A stretch of 64,000 nucleotides of DNA from CALCHA01 sp035548175 (GTDB lineage: Bacteria > Planctomycetota > Phycisphaerae > WQYP01), in contig DASZTO010000015.1 in assembly GCA_035548175.1 (NCBI GenBank), positions 1-64,000 of the forward strand. Direction: 5' to 3'. The notes under the pieces are model-generated. The model saw only the letters and a list, made by a program, of their open reading frames with translations, made no database searches and had not been told where the DNA came from. Positions 31,419 through 41,223 of the stretch are shown one piece after another (positions within the stretch are counted from its first letter, which is position 1; the number at the start of each line of letters is the position of its first letter). A program made the position numbers and the translations under genes.

Positions 31419-33983
31419 TCAGGGGGTGGGGGGGAGGCGAAGAATGGTGAGGGAGCAGGGTTTGAAGGTGTAGGAGAAGTTGGGGAGGGTGATGCGGGTG
31501 GAGGTGGTGGTGGGGAGGATGGCGGCGGGGGCGGTGATGGAATCTTCGGCGTTGGGGTTGCCGGTGAGGGTGATGATTTTGGCGGTGGTGAGGTGGGGGG
31601 TGCCGGCGAGGCGGATGTTGGAGGTGAGGGGGTGGTCGGCGGGGTTGACGACTTTGAGGATGATGTCGCCGGTGGCGTTGTCGCGGGTGGCGGAGGAGAA
31701 GAGGGCGGGGATGCGGTGATGGGGCATTTGTGCGGATTGGATCAGTTTGCCATCGAGGGTGCAGTCGATGCGGTCGCCGTGGATTGTGATCTGGGCATCA
31801 TACCAGCGGTTGGTGTCGAGGGTGCCGGGCTGGTGGGCGAGGAGCTGGTCCTGTTCGGCGAAGTGGGAGAGGAGGATGAATTCGGGCTTGGAGGGGTCGG
31901 CGACGGTGGGGCCGCCGATGGGTGCGCCGAGGGTCCACTGGGTGCGGGCGCCGATGGCGTGTGTTTCGTCGTCGGCGACGGTGAGGGTGATGGCGCCGGT
32001 GTCGGAGGTGCGGCGGAGTTTGAGGGAGAGGGTGTAATCGGCCCCCCATGATTTGTCGCCGGCGGCGGCGGTGGTGGAGATGGTGGGGTCGGCCTGGCGG
32101 AAGGTGGCGTCGGCGGCGTTCCAGGTGGGGCCGGCGGTGAAGTCTTTGTTGGAGGAGAAGGCAGGGGCGAAGAGGGTGCGGCGGTTGGAGGTGACGCGGA
32201 GGTCTTTGAATTCGGCGGTGCAGTTGGAGGTGCCCAGGGCGATGCCGCCGGTGGGGAGGAAGTCGAGGACGGGGGAGGTGTTGGTGGTGGGGAGGACGAC
32301 GTCGCCGCGGTTTTCGCAGAAGAGCTGCTGGACGTAGTAATTGACGGAGGGGACGGCGTGGAGGGAATCGACCCAGATGAGATCGGGGCGCCACTGCCAG
32401 GCTTCGGTGTTGGAGAAGAGCGGGGCGTAGGAGGCCATGCGGACGACGGCGGCGTCGCGTTCCATGCCGGTCATGTAGGCGGCTTCTGCGAGGGCGCAGT
32501 CGAGGTTGTTCTGGTTCTTGGTGGAGCAGATGGCGTCGCTCTGGGCGGCGTATTCGCCGAAGAAGACCTTCGGGCCCTTGGGATCGTAGTTGTCGAAGCG
32601 ATTGGCGTTGGAGAGGAACCAGATGGGGTTGGCGTAGCAGTGCTGGTCGACGATGTCGACGCCGTGGCCGCCGGCGTCGAACTGCTGGAGTTTTGGCCAG
32701 AGGTAATCGAAGCGGTCATCATCGGGGGACGGGCCGGAATCGGAGACGAGGGTGATTTCGGGGTGCTTGTCCTTGATGGCCTTGGTGAAGGCGGCGAGAC
32801 GTTCGAGGTATTGGGGGCCCCACTGCTCGTTGCCGATGCCCATCATGCGCAGGGGCGGATTGAAGGGCTCGGGGTGGCCCATGGCGGCGCGCTTGGCGCC
32901 CCAGGTGGAAGTGGCGGGGCCGTTGGCGAACTCGATGAGATCGAGGGCGTCCTGGATGTAGGGGGCGAGATCGTCGGGGGGGCAGAGCTCGCCGGAGTTG
33001 AACTGGCAGGCCATGCCGCAGTTGATGATGGGGAGGGGCTGCGCGTGGATGTCCTCGCAGAGCTGGAAGTATTCGAAGAAGCCCAGGCCGAAGGATTGGT
33101 AGTAATCGGGCGTGGGACGCCAGGAGAATTCGTAGTTCCAGCGGTCGACGAGGGTTTTGCGGTCGTCGATGGGGCCGATGGTATTTTTCCACTGGTAGCG
33201 GTGGGCGAGGTCTTTGCCTTCGACGATGCATCCGCCGGGGAAGCGGAGGAAGCCGGGGTGGAGATCGGCGAGGGCCTGGACCATGTCTTTGCGCAGGCCG
33301 CCGGGGCGGTGCTTCCAGGTGTCTTGGGGGAAGAGGGAGACGAAGTCGAAATCGACGGTTCCGGGGCCGTTGAGGAAGAGGACGAGGCGGGCGTTGGGGT
33401 CGGTGGCGTTGGGGTGGAGGGTGGCGGTTATTTTATTCCAGTTCGAAGAGAGGCCGGTGAGTTGTGCGGAAGCGAGGGTGGTGCCGTCGTTGCCGACGAG
33501 TTGGACGGTGACCTTCGAGTTTCCGTCGACGTTGCGGATTTGGGCGGAGAAATCGTAGGCGTCGCCGGCTTTGAGGCCCATGCCGCGGTAGCCCTCGTTG
33601 GAGATGCCGATGGGGGCGGTTCCCTGGGAGGTGATGCGGAGGTAGTGGGTTTGCGAGGGGCGGTAGGGATCGTCGGTGCGGACTTCGATGTCGCCCTTGG
33701 CGAGGCTGGGGGAGATTTTGATCCAGCCCATGAGGGGATCGGGGAATTCGAAGCCGCGGTTTTTGACGAGCTCGGCGTAGAGGCCGCCGTCGCCGCCGAA
33801 GTTGATGTCTTCGAAGAAGGCGCCCCACATGGCGGGGTTGATGGAAGCGCCGGGGTGATCGGATTGGACGGTGATGGTGGGGCGGGTGGCGGGGGAGCTC
33901 TGCGTGTTCTGCGTGGCGGTATTGGTGCAGCCAGCGGCGGCGAGGGCGATAAGCGCGGCGGGGGCGAGGGAATATCTGAGCAT
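31419..33983 (-). CDS. Secreted alpha-L-arabinofuranosidase, GH51
   Basis: 854 residues. A lipoprotein signal (IALAAAGC) suggests anchoring to a membrane. The GH51 catalytic barrel is recognised by WGAFFEDINFGGDGGLYAEL, FLRFPGGCIVEG, the acid/base Glu in MMGIGNEQW (E386) and the nucleophile Glu in FFGEYA (E477). A C-terminal beta domain and an extra laminin-G/CBM-like segment (about residues 600-790) follow. It should remove arabinose side chains from arabinan or arabinoxylan. ATG 33983 has AGGAGCGCC upstream. It is last in a run of minus-strand genes with the NPCBM protein. Confidence 0.92.
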   Translation of the reverse strand: MLRYSLAPAALIALAAAGCTNTATQNTQSSPATRPTITVQSDHPGASINPAMWGAFFEDINFGGDGGLYAELVKNRGFEFPDPLMGWIKISPSLAKGDIEVRTDDPYRPSQTHYLRITSQGTAPIGISNEGYRGMGLKAGDAYDFSAQIRNVDGNSKVTVQLVGNDGTTLASAQLTGLSSNWNKITATLHPNATDPNARLVLFLNGPGTVDFDFVSLFPQDTWKHRPGGLRKDMVQALADLHPGFLRFPGGCIVEGKDLAHRYQWKNTIGPIDDRKTLVDRWNYEFSWRPTPDYYQSFGLGFFEYFQLCEDIHAQPLPIINCGMACQFNSGELCPPDDLAPYIQDALDLIEFANGPATSTWGAKRAAMGHPEPFNPPLRMMGIGNEQWGPQYLERLAAFTKAIKDKHPEITLVSDSGPSPDDDRFDYLWPKLQQFDAGGHGVDIVDQHCYANPIWFLSNANRFDNYDPKGPKVFFGEYAAQSDAICSTKNQNNLDCALAEAAYMTGMERDAAVVRMASYAPLFSNTEAWQWRPDLIWVDSLHAVPSVNYYVQQLFCENRGDVVLPTTNTSPVLDFLPTGGIALGTSNCTAEFKDLRVTSNRRTLFAPAFSSNKDFTAGPTWNAADATFRQADPTISTTAAAGDKSWGADYTLSLKLRRTSDTGAITLTVADDETHAIGARTQWTLGAPIGGPTVADPSKPEFILLSHFAEQDQLLAHQPGTLDTNRWYDAQITIHGDRIDCTLDGKLIQSAQMPHHRIPALFSSATRDNATGDIILKVVNPADHPLTSNIRLAGTPHLTTAKIITLTGNPNAEDSITAPAAILPTTTSTRITLPNFSYTFKPCSLTILRLPPTP

Positions 33984-34070
33984 GCGGGGCGCTCCTGAGC
34001 AAGTGTGGCGGCGCGGGGTTGGGACGTGAAAAACGGTGGGCGCCGCCGGCGTGGGTAAGGTAGCGGGTGC

Positions 34071-35336
34071 TCAGGGGCGTAGCAATGCGGCGTCGAGCCA
34101 GTCGACGCGTCCGAGGACGTCCATGCGTCCGGGAGAATCGGCGCGGAGCTCGATGGTGTGGGCGCCTTTGATGGGGAGGGAGACTTGCTCGGGGGCGGCG
34201 GCGTGGGGGCCGAGGCCTTTGAGGTTGTCGGCGTGCCAGGCGATTTTGCCGTCGATGGCGACGGCGAGGTTGGCTTCACCCTGTGGGCCGGCGGAATCGT
34301 CGACGGCGGGTCGGAAGGTGAGGGTGTCGAAGTTGCCGTCGAGGTTGTAGGTGAGGACGCTGTGGGTGTGGACGCCGAGGCCGCGGTCGTAGGTGGTTCC
34401 AGCGACGCGGAGTGGCCCGCCGGTGACGTTGGCGTTGGGGCGGGTGGGATAGGAGGTTCCCATGAAGGTGGATTGTTCGTCTTTGGCGGGGTCGATGTCG
34501 GAGAGGTAGACGAGGCGTCCGCCGAGGACTTCGAGGCTGACGATGCGGTCGGGGACGATTTTGTGGGGATCGGGGCCGGCGGGATCGGCGAAGGAGATGG
34601 CAGGGATGGACCAGGAGAAGTTGCCGGGCTTATCGAGGGGGATGGTGAGGGCGGTTCCGGCGGTGGTGGTGATGCGGAGGGAGAGGGGAGGCACGCCGCG
34701 CGGCGCGGCGACGCCGCCGAAGGCGACGGAATCGATGCCGGAGAAATCGAGGGAGCTCTGGATGTTGTCTGCGCCCATGGCGATCTGGAGTTTTTCGGGG
34801 GTGAGGCCGACGACGATGCCTTTGCGGGTGTCGCCGTTGCCGAGGTAGACGACGTCCTGGTCGTGTCCGGGTCCCGGCGCGCGGTGGGGCTGGCCATCCC
34901 AGCGGAGGAGTTCGACGGCGGCCTTGAGGGGGAGGGAGACGTTTCCGAGGTCGGTGGTTTTGATGGTGATGGACTGGCCGGACATGGATTGGGGCTGTCC
35001 GAAGATGAGGTCGCCGTTGCGCAGGCGGAGCCGCCAGATGTCGGGACCGGTGGCGGGGGAGGCCTGGCGGTCGTCGGCGAGGAGCACGACATCGCGCGTG
35101 GGGAGGGTCTGGAGTTTTCCGCCGGCGGCGGTGATGGAGAGGCCGGCGTCGGGGGTCCAGGTGTTGATGGTGAAGCCGGACTGGTGGGAGAGATCGGCGG
35201 TGGTGAGATGCCAGTCGGCGCGGGCTGGGAGGGCGGTGGCGGTGAGGGTGGCGGCGGCGAGGATGGTGGCGAGGAGCGAGGGGCGCGGCGGTATGCGAGA
35301 GAGGTAATTGGTAATTGGTAATTGGTAATTGGGCAT
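34071..35336 (-). CDS. Secreted NPCBM-domain protein
   Basis: 421 residues with a signal peptide (SLLATILAAATLTATALPARA), a beta-rich middle part, and a C-terminal NPCBM (novel putative carbohydrate-binding) domain: YLSDIDPAKDEQSTFMG, TTYDRGLGVHTHSVLTYNLD, FRPAVDDSAG and VDWLDAALLRP. Such proteins bind glycans at the cell surface. The first codons (PNYQLPITNYLSR) come from a heptanucleotide tandem repeat (35303-35330). Because seven is not a multiple of three, copy-number change would shift the frame of the signal peptide. ATG 35336 has AGAGG upstream. Confidence 0.8.
   Translation of the reverse strand: MPNYQLPITNYLSRIPPRPSLLATILAAATLTATALPARADWHLTTADLSHQSGFTINTWTPDAGLSITAAGGKLQTLPTRDVVLLADDRQASPATGPDIWRLRLRNGDLIFGQPQSMSGQSITIKTTDLGNVSLPLKAAVELLRWDGQPHRAPGPGHDQDVVYLGNGDTRKGIVVGLTPEKLQIAMGADNIQSSLDFSGIDSVAFGGVAAPRGVPPLSLRITTTAGTALTIPLDKPGNFSWSIPAISFADPAGPDPHKIVPDRIVSLEVLGGRLVYLSDIDPAKDEQSTFMGTSYPTRPNANVTGGPLRVAGTTYDRGLGVHTHSVLTYNLDGNFDTLTFRPAVDDSAGPQGEANLAVAIDGKIAWHADNLKGLGPHAAAPEQVSLPIKGAHTIELRADSPGRMDVLGRVDWLDAALLRP
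35303..35330. repeat. Four-unit GGTAATT heptamer repeat in the NPCBM coding start
   Basis: Four perfect units lie three bases inside the start codon at 35336. A related, less regular array (GGTAATT, GGTTAATT, GGTCATT) sits at 46776-46806 before the batA-like gene, and three degenerate units at about 14270-14288. Confidence 0.85.
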
Positions 35337-35381
35337 GTGGGGGGGCCTCTTTGGTGTTGGGGGGGTTGGGTGGTGGGCGGA

Positions 35382-36488
35382 TTATTTTTGGAGGATGGGG
35401 AGGAGGCGGTTGGGGACCTGGAGCATGATGAGCGCCATGGCGGTGGCGTAGACGGGGCCGTTGTCGCCGACCCAGGAGCCGTCGGCCTGCTGTTTTTTGG
35501 AGAGGTCGGCGCGGATGGCGGGCCAGAAGGCGGCCCAGGCGTCGCCGCCGGACATGAAGGTGGCCTGGGTGGCGTAGTAGTTGCCGTAGTAGTAGTTGTC
35601 GTTTTCGGCGCCGGCCTTGCCGGGGAGGCGTGCCATGAGGTACTTGATGCCGCGTTTGATTTCGTTGCCGTCGTAGATGCCGGCGTAATAGAGGCAGGCG
35701 ACGCCGGCTGCGGAGCGTGGGTAAGCGGAGCCGCGGGAGGCGAGCATGTAGGAGAAACCGCCGTCGGGCTCCTGGGATTTTTTGACGTAATCGATGGCGT
35801 GATCGATGGTGGTCTTGGGGACCTTGATGCCGGCGTTGCGTGCGGCGCGGAGGGCCATGATCTGGCAGATGGTGACGGAGATGTCTGCATCCTGGGGGAC
35901 GGGCTGGTAGCGCCAACCGCCTTCGCTGTTCTGGGACTGGACGATGAGGCGGATGGCGAGCTGGAGTTTTTCCTTGACTTCGGGGCGCGGGGACATGCCG
36001 TAGACTTCGGCGAGGAAGAGGGTGGCGAAGCCGTGGCCGTACATGGGGGAGCCGTAGTTGCCGGCGGTGATGAGGCCGGATTCCTGGGTGTTCTTGAGGA
36101 TGAAATCGAGGATGCGATCGACCTGCTGACCGTACTGGCCGTCGTTGGGCATGTCGCCGTCGGCGAGGAAAGCGATGCCGCAGAGGGCGACGATGGCGAC
36201 GGCATCCCCTCCGCCGCCGGAGACGGTGCCGTTGGCGGCGACGTTTCGTGCGAGGAATGCGAGGCCTTTTTTGACGCGGTCGCGGACTTCGGGGGTGAGT
36301 TCATCGGCCATGGGACCGGAGCCGCCCTCGGTGGAGTTGGGGTTTTCGAGGGAGGGGCCGTTCTGCGCGGGGGCAGGGGTTTGTGCGAGGGCGAGGCCAG
36401 GAGTGATGAAGGAGGCGGCGGTGTAGAGTGCGAAGACGGCGGGTGCGGCGTGTTGCCGGAAGGTGCGGGAAGTGGAGGGGGAACGCAC
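35382..36488 (-). CDS. Secreted prenyltransferase/squalene-cyclase-repeat protein
   Basis: 368 residues. After a signal peptide ending near LALAQT, the chain is a series of alpha/alpha-barrel repeats with Gln-Trp-like elements (SEGGWRYQPVPQDADISV, PDGGFSYML, ADGSWVGDNG). No cyclase or prenyltransferase active-site acids are evident. It is probably a structural or binding relative, as usual for planctomycete proteins near MoxR/BatA genes. The start is GTG 36488 with AGGAG upstream. It is separated from the DUF4175 genes by a REP cluster. Confidence 0.82.
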   Translation of the reverse strand: MRSPSTSRTFRQHAAPAVFALYTAASFITPGLALAQTPAPAQNGPSLENPNSTEGGSGPMADELTPEVRDRVKKGLAFLARNVAANGTVSGGGGDAVAIVALCGIAFLADGDMPNDGQYGQQVDRILDFILKNTQESGLITAGNYGSPMYGHGFATLFLAEVYGMSPRPEVKEKLQLAIRLIVQSQNSEGGWRYQPVPQDADISVTICQIMALRAARNAGIKVPKTTIDHAIDYVKKSQEPDGGFSYMLASRGSAYPRSAAGVACLYYAGIYDGNEIKRGIKYLMARLPGKAGAENDNYYYGNYYATQATFMSGGDAWAAFWPAIRADLSKKQQADGSWVGDNGPVYATAMALIMLQVPNRLLPILQK

Positions 36489-36600
36489 GGGAGACTCCTG
36501 CGGGGAAGAAGATGAGGCTGATTCAAAAGAGCGGCACGGGGTTTTGGGCGTGCGTGGCTGGGGGTTCGTGGCTGGGGACATCCGGGGATGCGGGTTGCTG

Positions 36601-36657
36601 GAACATCGGCGGGACGCCGATGCCACGGACGCCGATGCCAGGGACGGCCGTGCCACG
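36601..36657. repeat. REP-like cluster of three partial palindromes
   Basis: GAACATCGGCGGGACGCCGA and onward, followed by two shorter units (GGACGCCGATGCCAG and GGACGGCCGTGCCACG), between two genes of the MoxR cluster. Confidence 0.75.
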
Positions 36658-36678
36658 TGACGCCGGTGGCGCGGGTGG

Positions 36679-37407
36679 TTAATGGTCGCGGGTGGAGCGG
36701 CCGATCTCGGCGAGGGCCTGGTAATAGCGGTCGATCAGTTGGCGGTATTCGGGCAGATATTGTTCGTTGCTGCCGTGGGCGATCATGTCGCGATCACGAG
36801 CGGGGAGGTTTCCCCAGGTGTCGGCGTTTTTCTGGTGGATGTCGGTGCCGTTGGATTCAGCGGCCTGAGCGCCGCCGCCACGGAGGTTTTCGTCACGAGC
36901 GGCGGTGGAGCCGCCCTCATGGCTCTGGTTTTTGGAGGCCTGGCGTTGCTGGCTCTGGCCCTGGCTTTGGCTCTGGCTCTGGCTGGTGGAGTTGCATTGC
37001 TTGCGGGCGATTTCGATGAGTGCGTCGAGATCGACGACGATGCGTCGCTGGGTTTCCTGGGTGACGGCGCCGGGGTCTTTGTCGGCGAGGCGTTGCCGGC
37101 TTTCGCCCATGCGGGTGACCATATCCTGAAGCTGCTCGGCGGCGCCGGTGTCATTTTGCTGGGCGGTGGAGCCGGCGGTGAGTTTTTTGAGCAGGTCCAT
37201 GTCGTCGACGACCTTGGCGGCGTCGGGATCGACGAGGGTGGGGGCGACGGGGGGACCGGCATCGGGTTTGGCGGCGGGCGCCGGGGCGGGGGTATCGGGG
37301 CCGCCGAGTTGCTGATCCATGAGGCCGGCGCCGTAGAGCCGTCCGCCGGTGATCGCCATGCTGGCGGCAAAGAGGGCGGCGGCAACGACAGGCAGTGAGC
37401 ACTTCAT
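36679..37407 (-). CDS. Secreted Gln/Ser-rich protein of the MoxR-DUF4175 cluster
   Basis: 242 residues. It has a signal peptide (SLPVVAAALFAASMAITGG), a helical domain (DMDLLKKLTAG, RIVVDLDALIEIARKQ), a low-complexity stretch (SQSQSQSQGQSQQRQ) and a conserved C-terminus (WGNLPARDRDMIAHGSNEQY followed by LPEYRQLIDRYYQALAEI) typical of proteins next to DUF4175 genes. The role is unknown; it is likely a periplasmic partner of the DUF4175 protein encoded just upstream. ATG 37407 follows GGGAGG. Confidence 0.75.
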   Translation of the reverse strand: MKCSLPVVAAALFAASMAITGGRLYGAGLMDQQLGGPDTPAPAPAAKPDAGPPVAPTLVDPDAAKVVDDMDLLKKLTAGSTAQQNDTGAAEQLQDMVTRMGESRQRLADKDPGAVTQETQRRIVVDLDALIEIARKQCNSTSQSQSQSQGQSQQRQASKNQSHEGGSTAARDENLRGGGAQAAESNGTDIHQKNADTWGNLPARDRDMIAHGSNEQYLPEYRQLIDRYYQALAEIGRSTRDH

Positions 37408-37492
37408 CGGCAAACCTCCCAAAATTTGGCGGCCGCCCCCCCTCGAGTGATGGCACCAGGCCCGACTCCGGGCGGACCGCAGGATTCCTATT

Positions 37493-40400
37493 CTACTGTA
37501 GCTGCTGGGCAAGGTCGTTGGCAATTTTCTGGATTTCTCCCTGTCGGCGGCTGAGGGTGGCGGCCTGCTGCTGGAGGTCGGATTTGTCAGCCGGGGCAGC
37601 GGTATGCAAGTCTTTATCGACCTGGGTGGTCTGATTATTGACAACCATTTGCATGGCTTTGAGGAGTTTGAGCTGCGCGAGGGGGGGCACGAGCGGGGGT
37701 TTACCGCCGCCGCCCCCGCCGCCACCGCTTTTGAACTGGCTCTGACGTTTCTGTTCATCCTTGAGGGCGTCGATGATGTCGGAGAGGCGGTCGATGGCGG
37801 TCTGCTGGGCGCTGGCGAGTTTTGTGCCGGTCTGGGCTTTATTCATGTCGTCGTGGCTGGTGTTCATGGCCTCGGTGACGAGGCCGTTCATCCAGATGAC
37901 GACTTCGAAGGGTTTGAGCTGCTGGTCGTTGGTGAGGTCGGCGACGCGTCCGATGAGGCTTTGCTGGGTGGTGGTCTGCGTGGCGAGTTCGAGGGAGCCG
38001 AGGCGGTCGATCTCTTTATCGGCGGCTTTCTGGCGGCGTGTTTCGATGCCGTCGGTGACGCCCTTGACGGCGACCTGGTCCTGCTTGATGGATTCGTACT
38101 GCTTGATGAACTCGGCGAGGGCTTTGTCCTTGAGCTGGCTGTCGACATCGGCTTTGAGGGCTTCGAGTTTTTTGATGGCGTCATCGAGGAGGGCGATGGC
38201 TTTCTCCTCGGGCGGAAGGGCGGAGGGCTGCTTGTTGCCGTAGAGGGCGCCGGCGGCGTTGCCCATTTGCTCGGCGGCGTCGCGGATATCGACGGCGGCG
38301 GCCTGGGCCTTGGGGGTGCTCTCGGCTTTTTTCTGGATGACGATGGCGTTCATCTGGTTGGTGCCCTGGCGGTCGCCGAGCTTGGCGAAGATGGCGGCGG
38401 CGGCTTTTTCACCGGCGACGGTGGTGTCCTTGTTGATGGCGACTTCCTTCTCGCGGAGATCGCGGACGGATTTGAGGAGTTCCTCGAGCTGGCGGGAAAG
38501 CTGTTCAAGCTGGAGGCGTGAGCGCTGGTCGAGCTGGTCGAGCATTTCCTGGAGGCCGCGCTGGGCCTGGGACTGGCTGGCGCCGGCGCTGGCCATCTGG
38601 TTCTGGGGGATGGATTGGCTGGCGGAGGATTGGGAGCCGACGACCTTTTCCTGCTGTCCGGTATCGACGGCTTTGGAGAGAGCCTGGGAGGTGGCGTTGT
38701 CGGACTGCTGGAGCTGCTGGGCGGATTTCTGCATTTGCTCCATGAGGTCGGAGGTGCGGTTGGCGAGGTCTTTCTGCTGCGCGGAGAGGCGATCCAGGCG
38801 ATCTTTGATGTCTTTGGGGAGATCGGAGGCGTTGTTGTCGCCGGTCTTGGCGGAGAGGTCGCGGGTTTCCTTGGCGAGCTGGGTCTGCTGATCGAGGATC
38901 TGCTTGAGGGCGGTGCGCGCGGCTTCGAAATCGCCGGCGGCGCCGAGGGCGTTGATGATATTGTCCATCTTGGCGAGGGCCTCACCCTGCTGGTTGTCGG
39001 CGCTCTTGGCGCTATCGGCGGTCTGCTGGGCCTGCTGTTTGGCCTTGGGATCGTTGGCGTCGGGGTTGCCGGCGGTTTCGTGGGCTTTGTTGAGGTCGCT
39101 GGCGGCCCGGGGCATGTTGGTGTCGGCGACGTCCTTGAGGCCGGCGGCGGATTCGGCGGCGAGCTTGCCGAGGTCGGTATCGGACATGCGGTTCTGGCGG
39201 AGGTCATTGGCGACGCCGTCGAGGCGCTGCTGGATGGAGTTGGCGGTGGAGTTTTCCTGGGATTCCTGACGGGCGAGGTCGGCAAGCTGGGCCTTCTGCT
39301 GGTCGGTGCTGATGCCGGAGGTGGCGACGGCTTTCTGGATGGCTTCGGTCATGGTGCGGGTCTGATCCTGCTCCGCGCGAAGGGCCTTGAGGCGTTCCTT
39401 GGATTCGTTGAGCGATTTGCGGCTGGTTTCAAGGATTTCGGCCTCGGTGCGGATTTGGAGGACCAGGGGGGCGGATTTGACCCAGGGGTGGCGTTTGCCA
39501 TCGACATCGAAGTTGTCCTGGACCTCGGCATAGAAGTTGAAGCGCATGCCGGGCTGGAGGTTCATGGGGGTGAGGTCCCAGGTGTAAGTGGATTTGCCGG
39601 TGGTGTTTCCGGAGGCGGGATCGGTGGTGCGGTCGGACCAGGGGAGATCGGTCTGGAAGGCGGCGGGGTCGTCGGGCTTGGCGTCGAATTTATCGGCGCG
39701 GAGGCGGTGGCCGTCGAGACCGAGATCGTCGGTGGCCTGGTCGGCGATATCGACGATGGCGGTGGGGGTGCGTTCAACGATGCGGCGGGGATCGGTGATG
39801 ACGACGGAGGGGAGGGTGTCGGGGACGACCTCGATGGCGAAGGAGCCGCCGACGCGGGATTCGAAGCCGTCGGAATCGCGCATGACGAGGCGGGCCTGGA
39901 GGGTTTTGGAGGCGGTGAAGGAGACTTCGGCGAGGGTGGGATCGGCGAGGCGTTTTTCGAGGGCGACGGGGAGGTCGGTGTCCTTGGTTTGATCGACGAG
40001 GCGGACGTCGGGCTGGCCTCCCGCGGCGGTGGCGAAGGGTTTGGTGGAGCGGACGCGGAGCGTGATGCGGGAGAGCTCGACGGCGCGGCCGGCCTGGGTG
40101 AGAAGATCGGTGAGGACGGGCGGGGCGGGCTTGGTGGGATCGCTGACGTTTTTCACATAGGCGGGGGGCTGGATGGAGGCGGTGAGCTCGGTGATGACGG
40201 GCCGGGGCGCGAGGCGGATGATGACGGGTTCCTGCTCGGTGTCATCGCCGACCCAGAGTTTGAGGCCGATGGATTTTTGGCCGTCGGGTTCGAGGGGGTG
40301 TTCGTAGATGAAGGTTCCGTTGGAGGATTGTTCTTTCTGGAAGGTCATGAGGTCCTGGGAGGTGCGGCCGCCATCGACGAAGGAATAGAGCCACATGCGT

Positions 40401-41119
40401 TGGTTGGGGTATCCGCCTTTTGTGACGCGAGCGCGGACGGTGATTTTTTCGCCGATGGGGAGTGCGGCGGGGGGTTTGCCGTTGGCGCCGCCCATGGCGT
40501 CCCAGTCGAAGGAGGCGTGAGTGATGCGCGGCCAGGCCTGGGGGCTGGTGGTGAACCAGCGGGAGAGGGCGATGCCGGCGAGGGGCTGGTTGAAGGCGGC
40601 GACCGCGCCGGCGATGGCGGTGACGATGGCGGCGACGAGCAGGGCGCGCGCGGGGCGCTGGAAATCGACGGCATCTTCGAAGCGGAGGGATTCGGTTTTC
40701 TGGGCGGCGAGATCGACGTGGCGCGCGGCGAGGGCGTTGGTGCGCATGGTGCCGGCGTGGATGAAGTGGACTGCGGCGATGAGGTCGTCGGAGAGATCGC
40801 GGTGAGCGGATTCGACGCGGGAAGCGAGGAAGCGGTCGGTGAGGCGGGTGGTGAGGGGGGCGATGAGGAATCGCCAGGCGAGGAAGCCGAGGGCGGCGAT
40901 CCAGGCGAGCAGGAGCAGGAGGCGGAGGGTGTTGGAGAAGTGGAGGAGGTAGTCGCCGAGCATGAGGATGAAGAGGGAGCCGACGCCGGCGGCGATGAGG
41001 ATGCCCAGGCCGAAGAGGGAGAGGACGGCGCGGACGCGTCCGCGGAGGCGTGTGATGCGCGTGACGAGGGGGTGGTCGGGGGTGTAGGAGAGGGGATGGG
41101 GGGTGGAGAGCTGGGCCAT
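37493..41119 (-). CDS. DUF4175 family giant membrane protein
   Basis: 1208 residues. Three N-terminal membrane helices (LFGLGILIAAGVGSLFILML, LRLLLLLAWIAALGFLAWRF, LLVAAIVTAIAGAVAAF) precede a periplasmic beta-rich part and a very long coiled-coil region rich in Gln, Asp and Lys with repeated RLDRLSAQQKDLANRT-like heptads. The C-terminus is helical with a poly-Gly stretch before PPLVPPLAQLKLLKAM. This is the usual partner of MoxR/BatA/VWA proteins in planctomycetes, but its function is unknown. ATG 41119 has GAGGACCCC before it. Confidence 0.85.
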   Translation of the reverse strand: MAQLSTPHPLSYTPDHPLVTRITRLRGRVRAVLSLFGLGILIAAGVGSLFILMLGDYLLHFSNTLRLLLLLAWIAALGFLAWRFLIAPLTTRLTDRFLASRVESAHRDLSDDLIAAVHFIHAGTMRTNALAARHVDLAAQKTESLRFEDAVDFQRPARALLVAAIVTAIAGAVAAFNQPLAGIALSRWFTTSPQAWPRITHASFDWDAMGGANGKPPAALPIGEKITVRARVTKGGYPNQRMWLYSFVDGGRTSQDLMTFQKEQSSNGTFIYEHPLEPDGQKSIGLKLWVGDDTEQEPVIIRLAPRPVITELTASIQPPAYVKNVSDPTKPAPPVLTDLLTQAGRAVELSRITLRVRSTKPFATAAGGQPDVRLVDQTKDTDLPVALEKRLADPTLAEVSFTASKTLQARLVMRDSDGFESRVGGSFAIEVVPDTLPSVVITDPRRIVERTPTAIVDIADQATDDLGLDGHRLRADKFDAKPDDPAAFQTDLPWSDRTTDPASGNTTGKSTYTWDLTPMNLQPGMRFNFYAEVQDNFDVDGKRHPWVKSAPLVLQIRTEAEILETSRKSLNESKERLKALRAEQDQTRTMTEAIQKAVATSGISTDQQKAQLADLARQESQENSTANSIQQRLDGVANDLRQNRMSDTDLGKLAAESAAGLKDVADTNMPRAASDLNKAHETAGNPDANDPKAKQQAQQTADSAKSADNQQGEALAKMDNIINALGAAGDFEAARTALKQILDQQTQLAKETRDLSAKTGDNNASDLPKDIKDRLDRLSAQQKDLANRTSDLMEQMQKSAQQLQQSDNATSQALSKAVDTGQQEKVVGSQSSASQSIPQNQMASAGASQSQAQRGLQEMLDQLDQRSRLQLEQLSRQLEELLKSVRDLREKEVAINKDTTVAGEKAAAAIFAKLGDRQGTNQMNAIVIQKKAESTPKAQAAAVDIRDAAEQMGNAAGALYGNKQPSALPPEEKAIALLDDAIKKLEALKADVDSQLKDKALAEFIKQYESIKQDQVAVKGVTDGIETRRQKAADKEIDRLGSLELATQTTTQQSLIGRVADLTNDQQLKPFEVVIWMNGLVTEAMNTSHDDMNKAQTGTKLASAQQTAIDRLSDIIDALKDEQKRQSQFKSGGGGGGGGKPPLVPPLAQLKLLKAMQMVVNNQTTQVDKDLHTAAPADKSDLQQQAATLSRRQGEIQKIANDLAQQLQ

Positions 41120-41223
41120 GGGGTCCTCGCACAGAAGTGCGCTGGGGATACGTTGCCGCGGGTCGTTGAGCGTTTCGCGGGCGGACGGGAGCAGGGTCAA
41201 GGGCACGGAAGGGGCCGTGGGGA

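Noticed and set aside
33428..36526. Open frame of 1032 codons on the minus strand
   Set aside because: Same strand as, but a different frame from, the NPCBM and prenyltransferase-repeat genes, whose signal peptides and motifs are clear; the alternative frame is Pro/Ser-rich noise.
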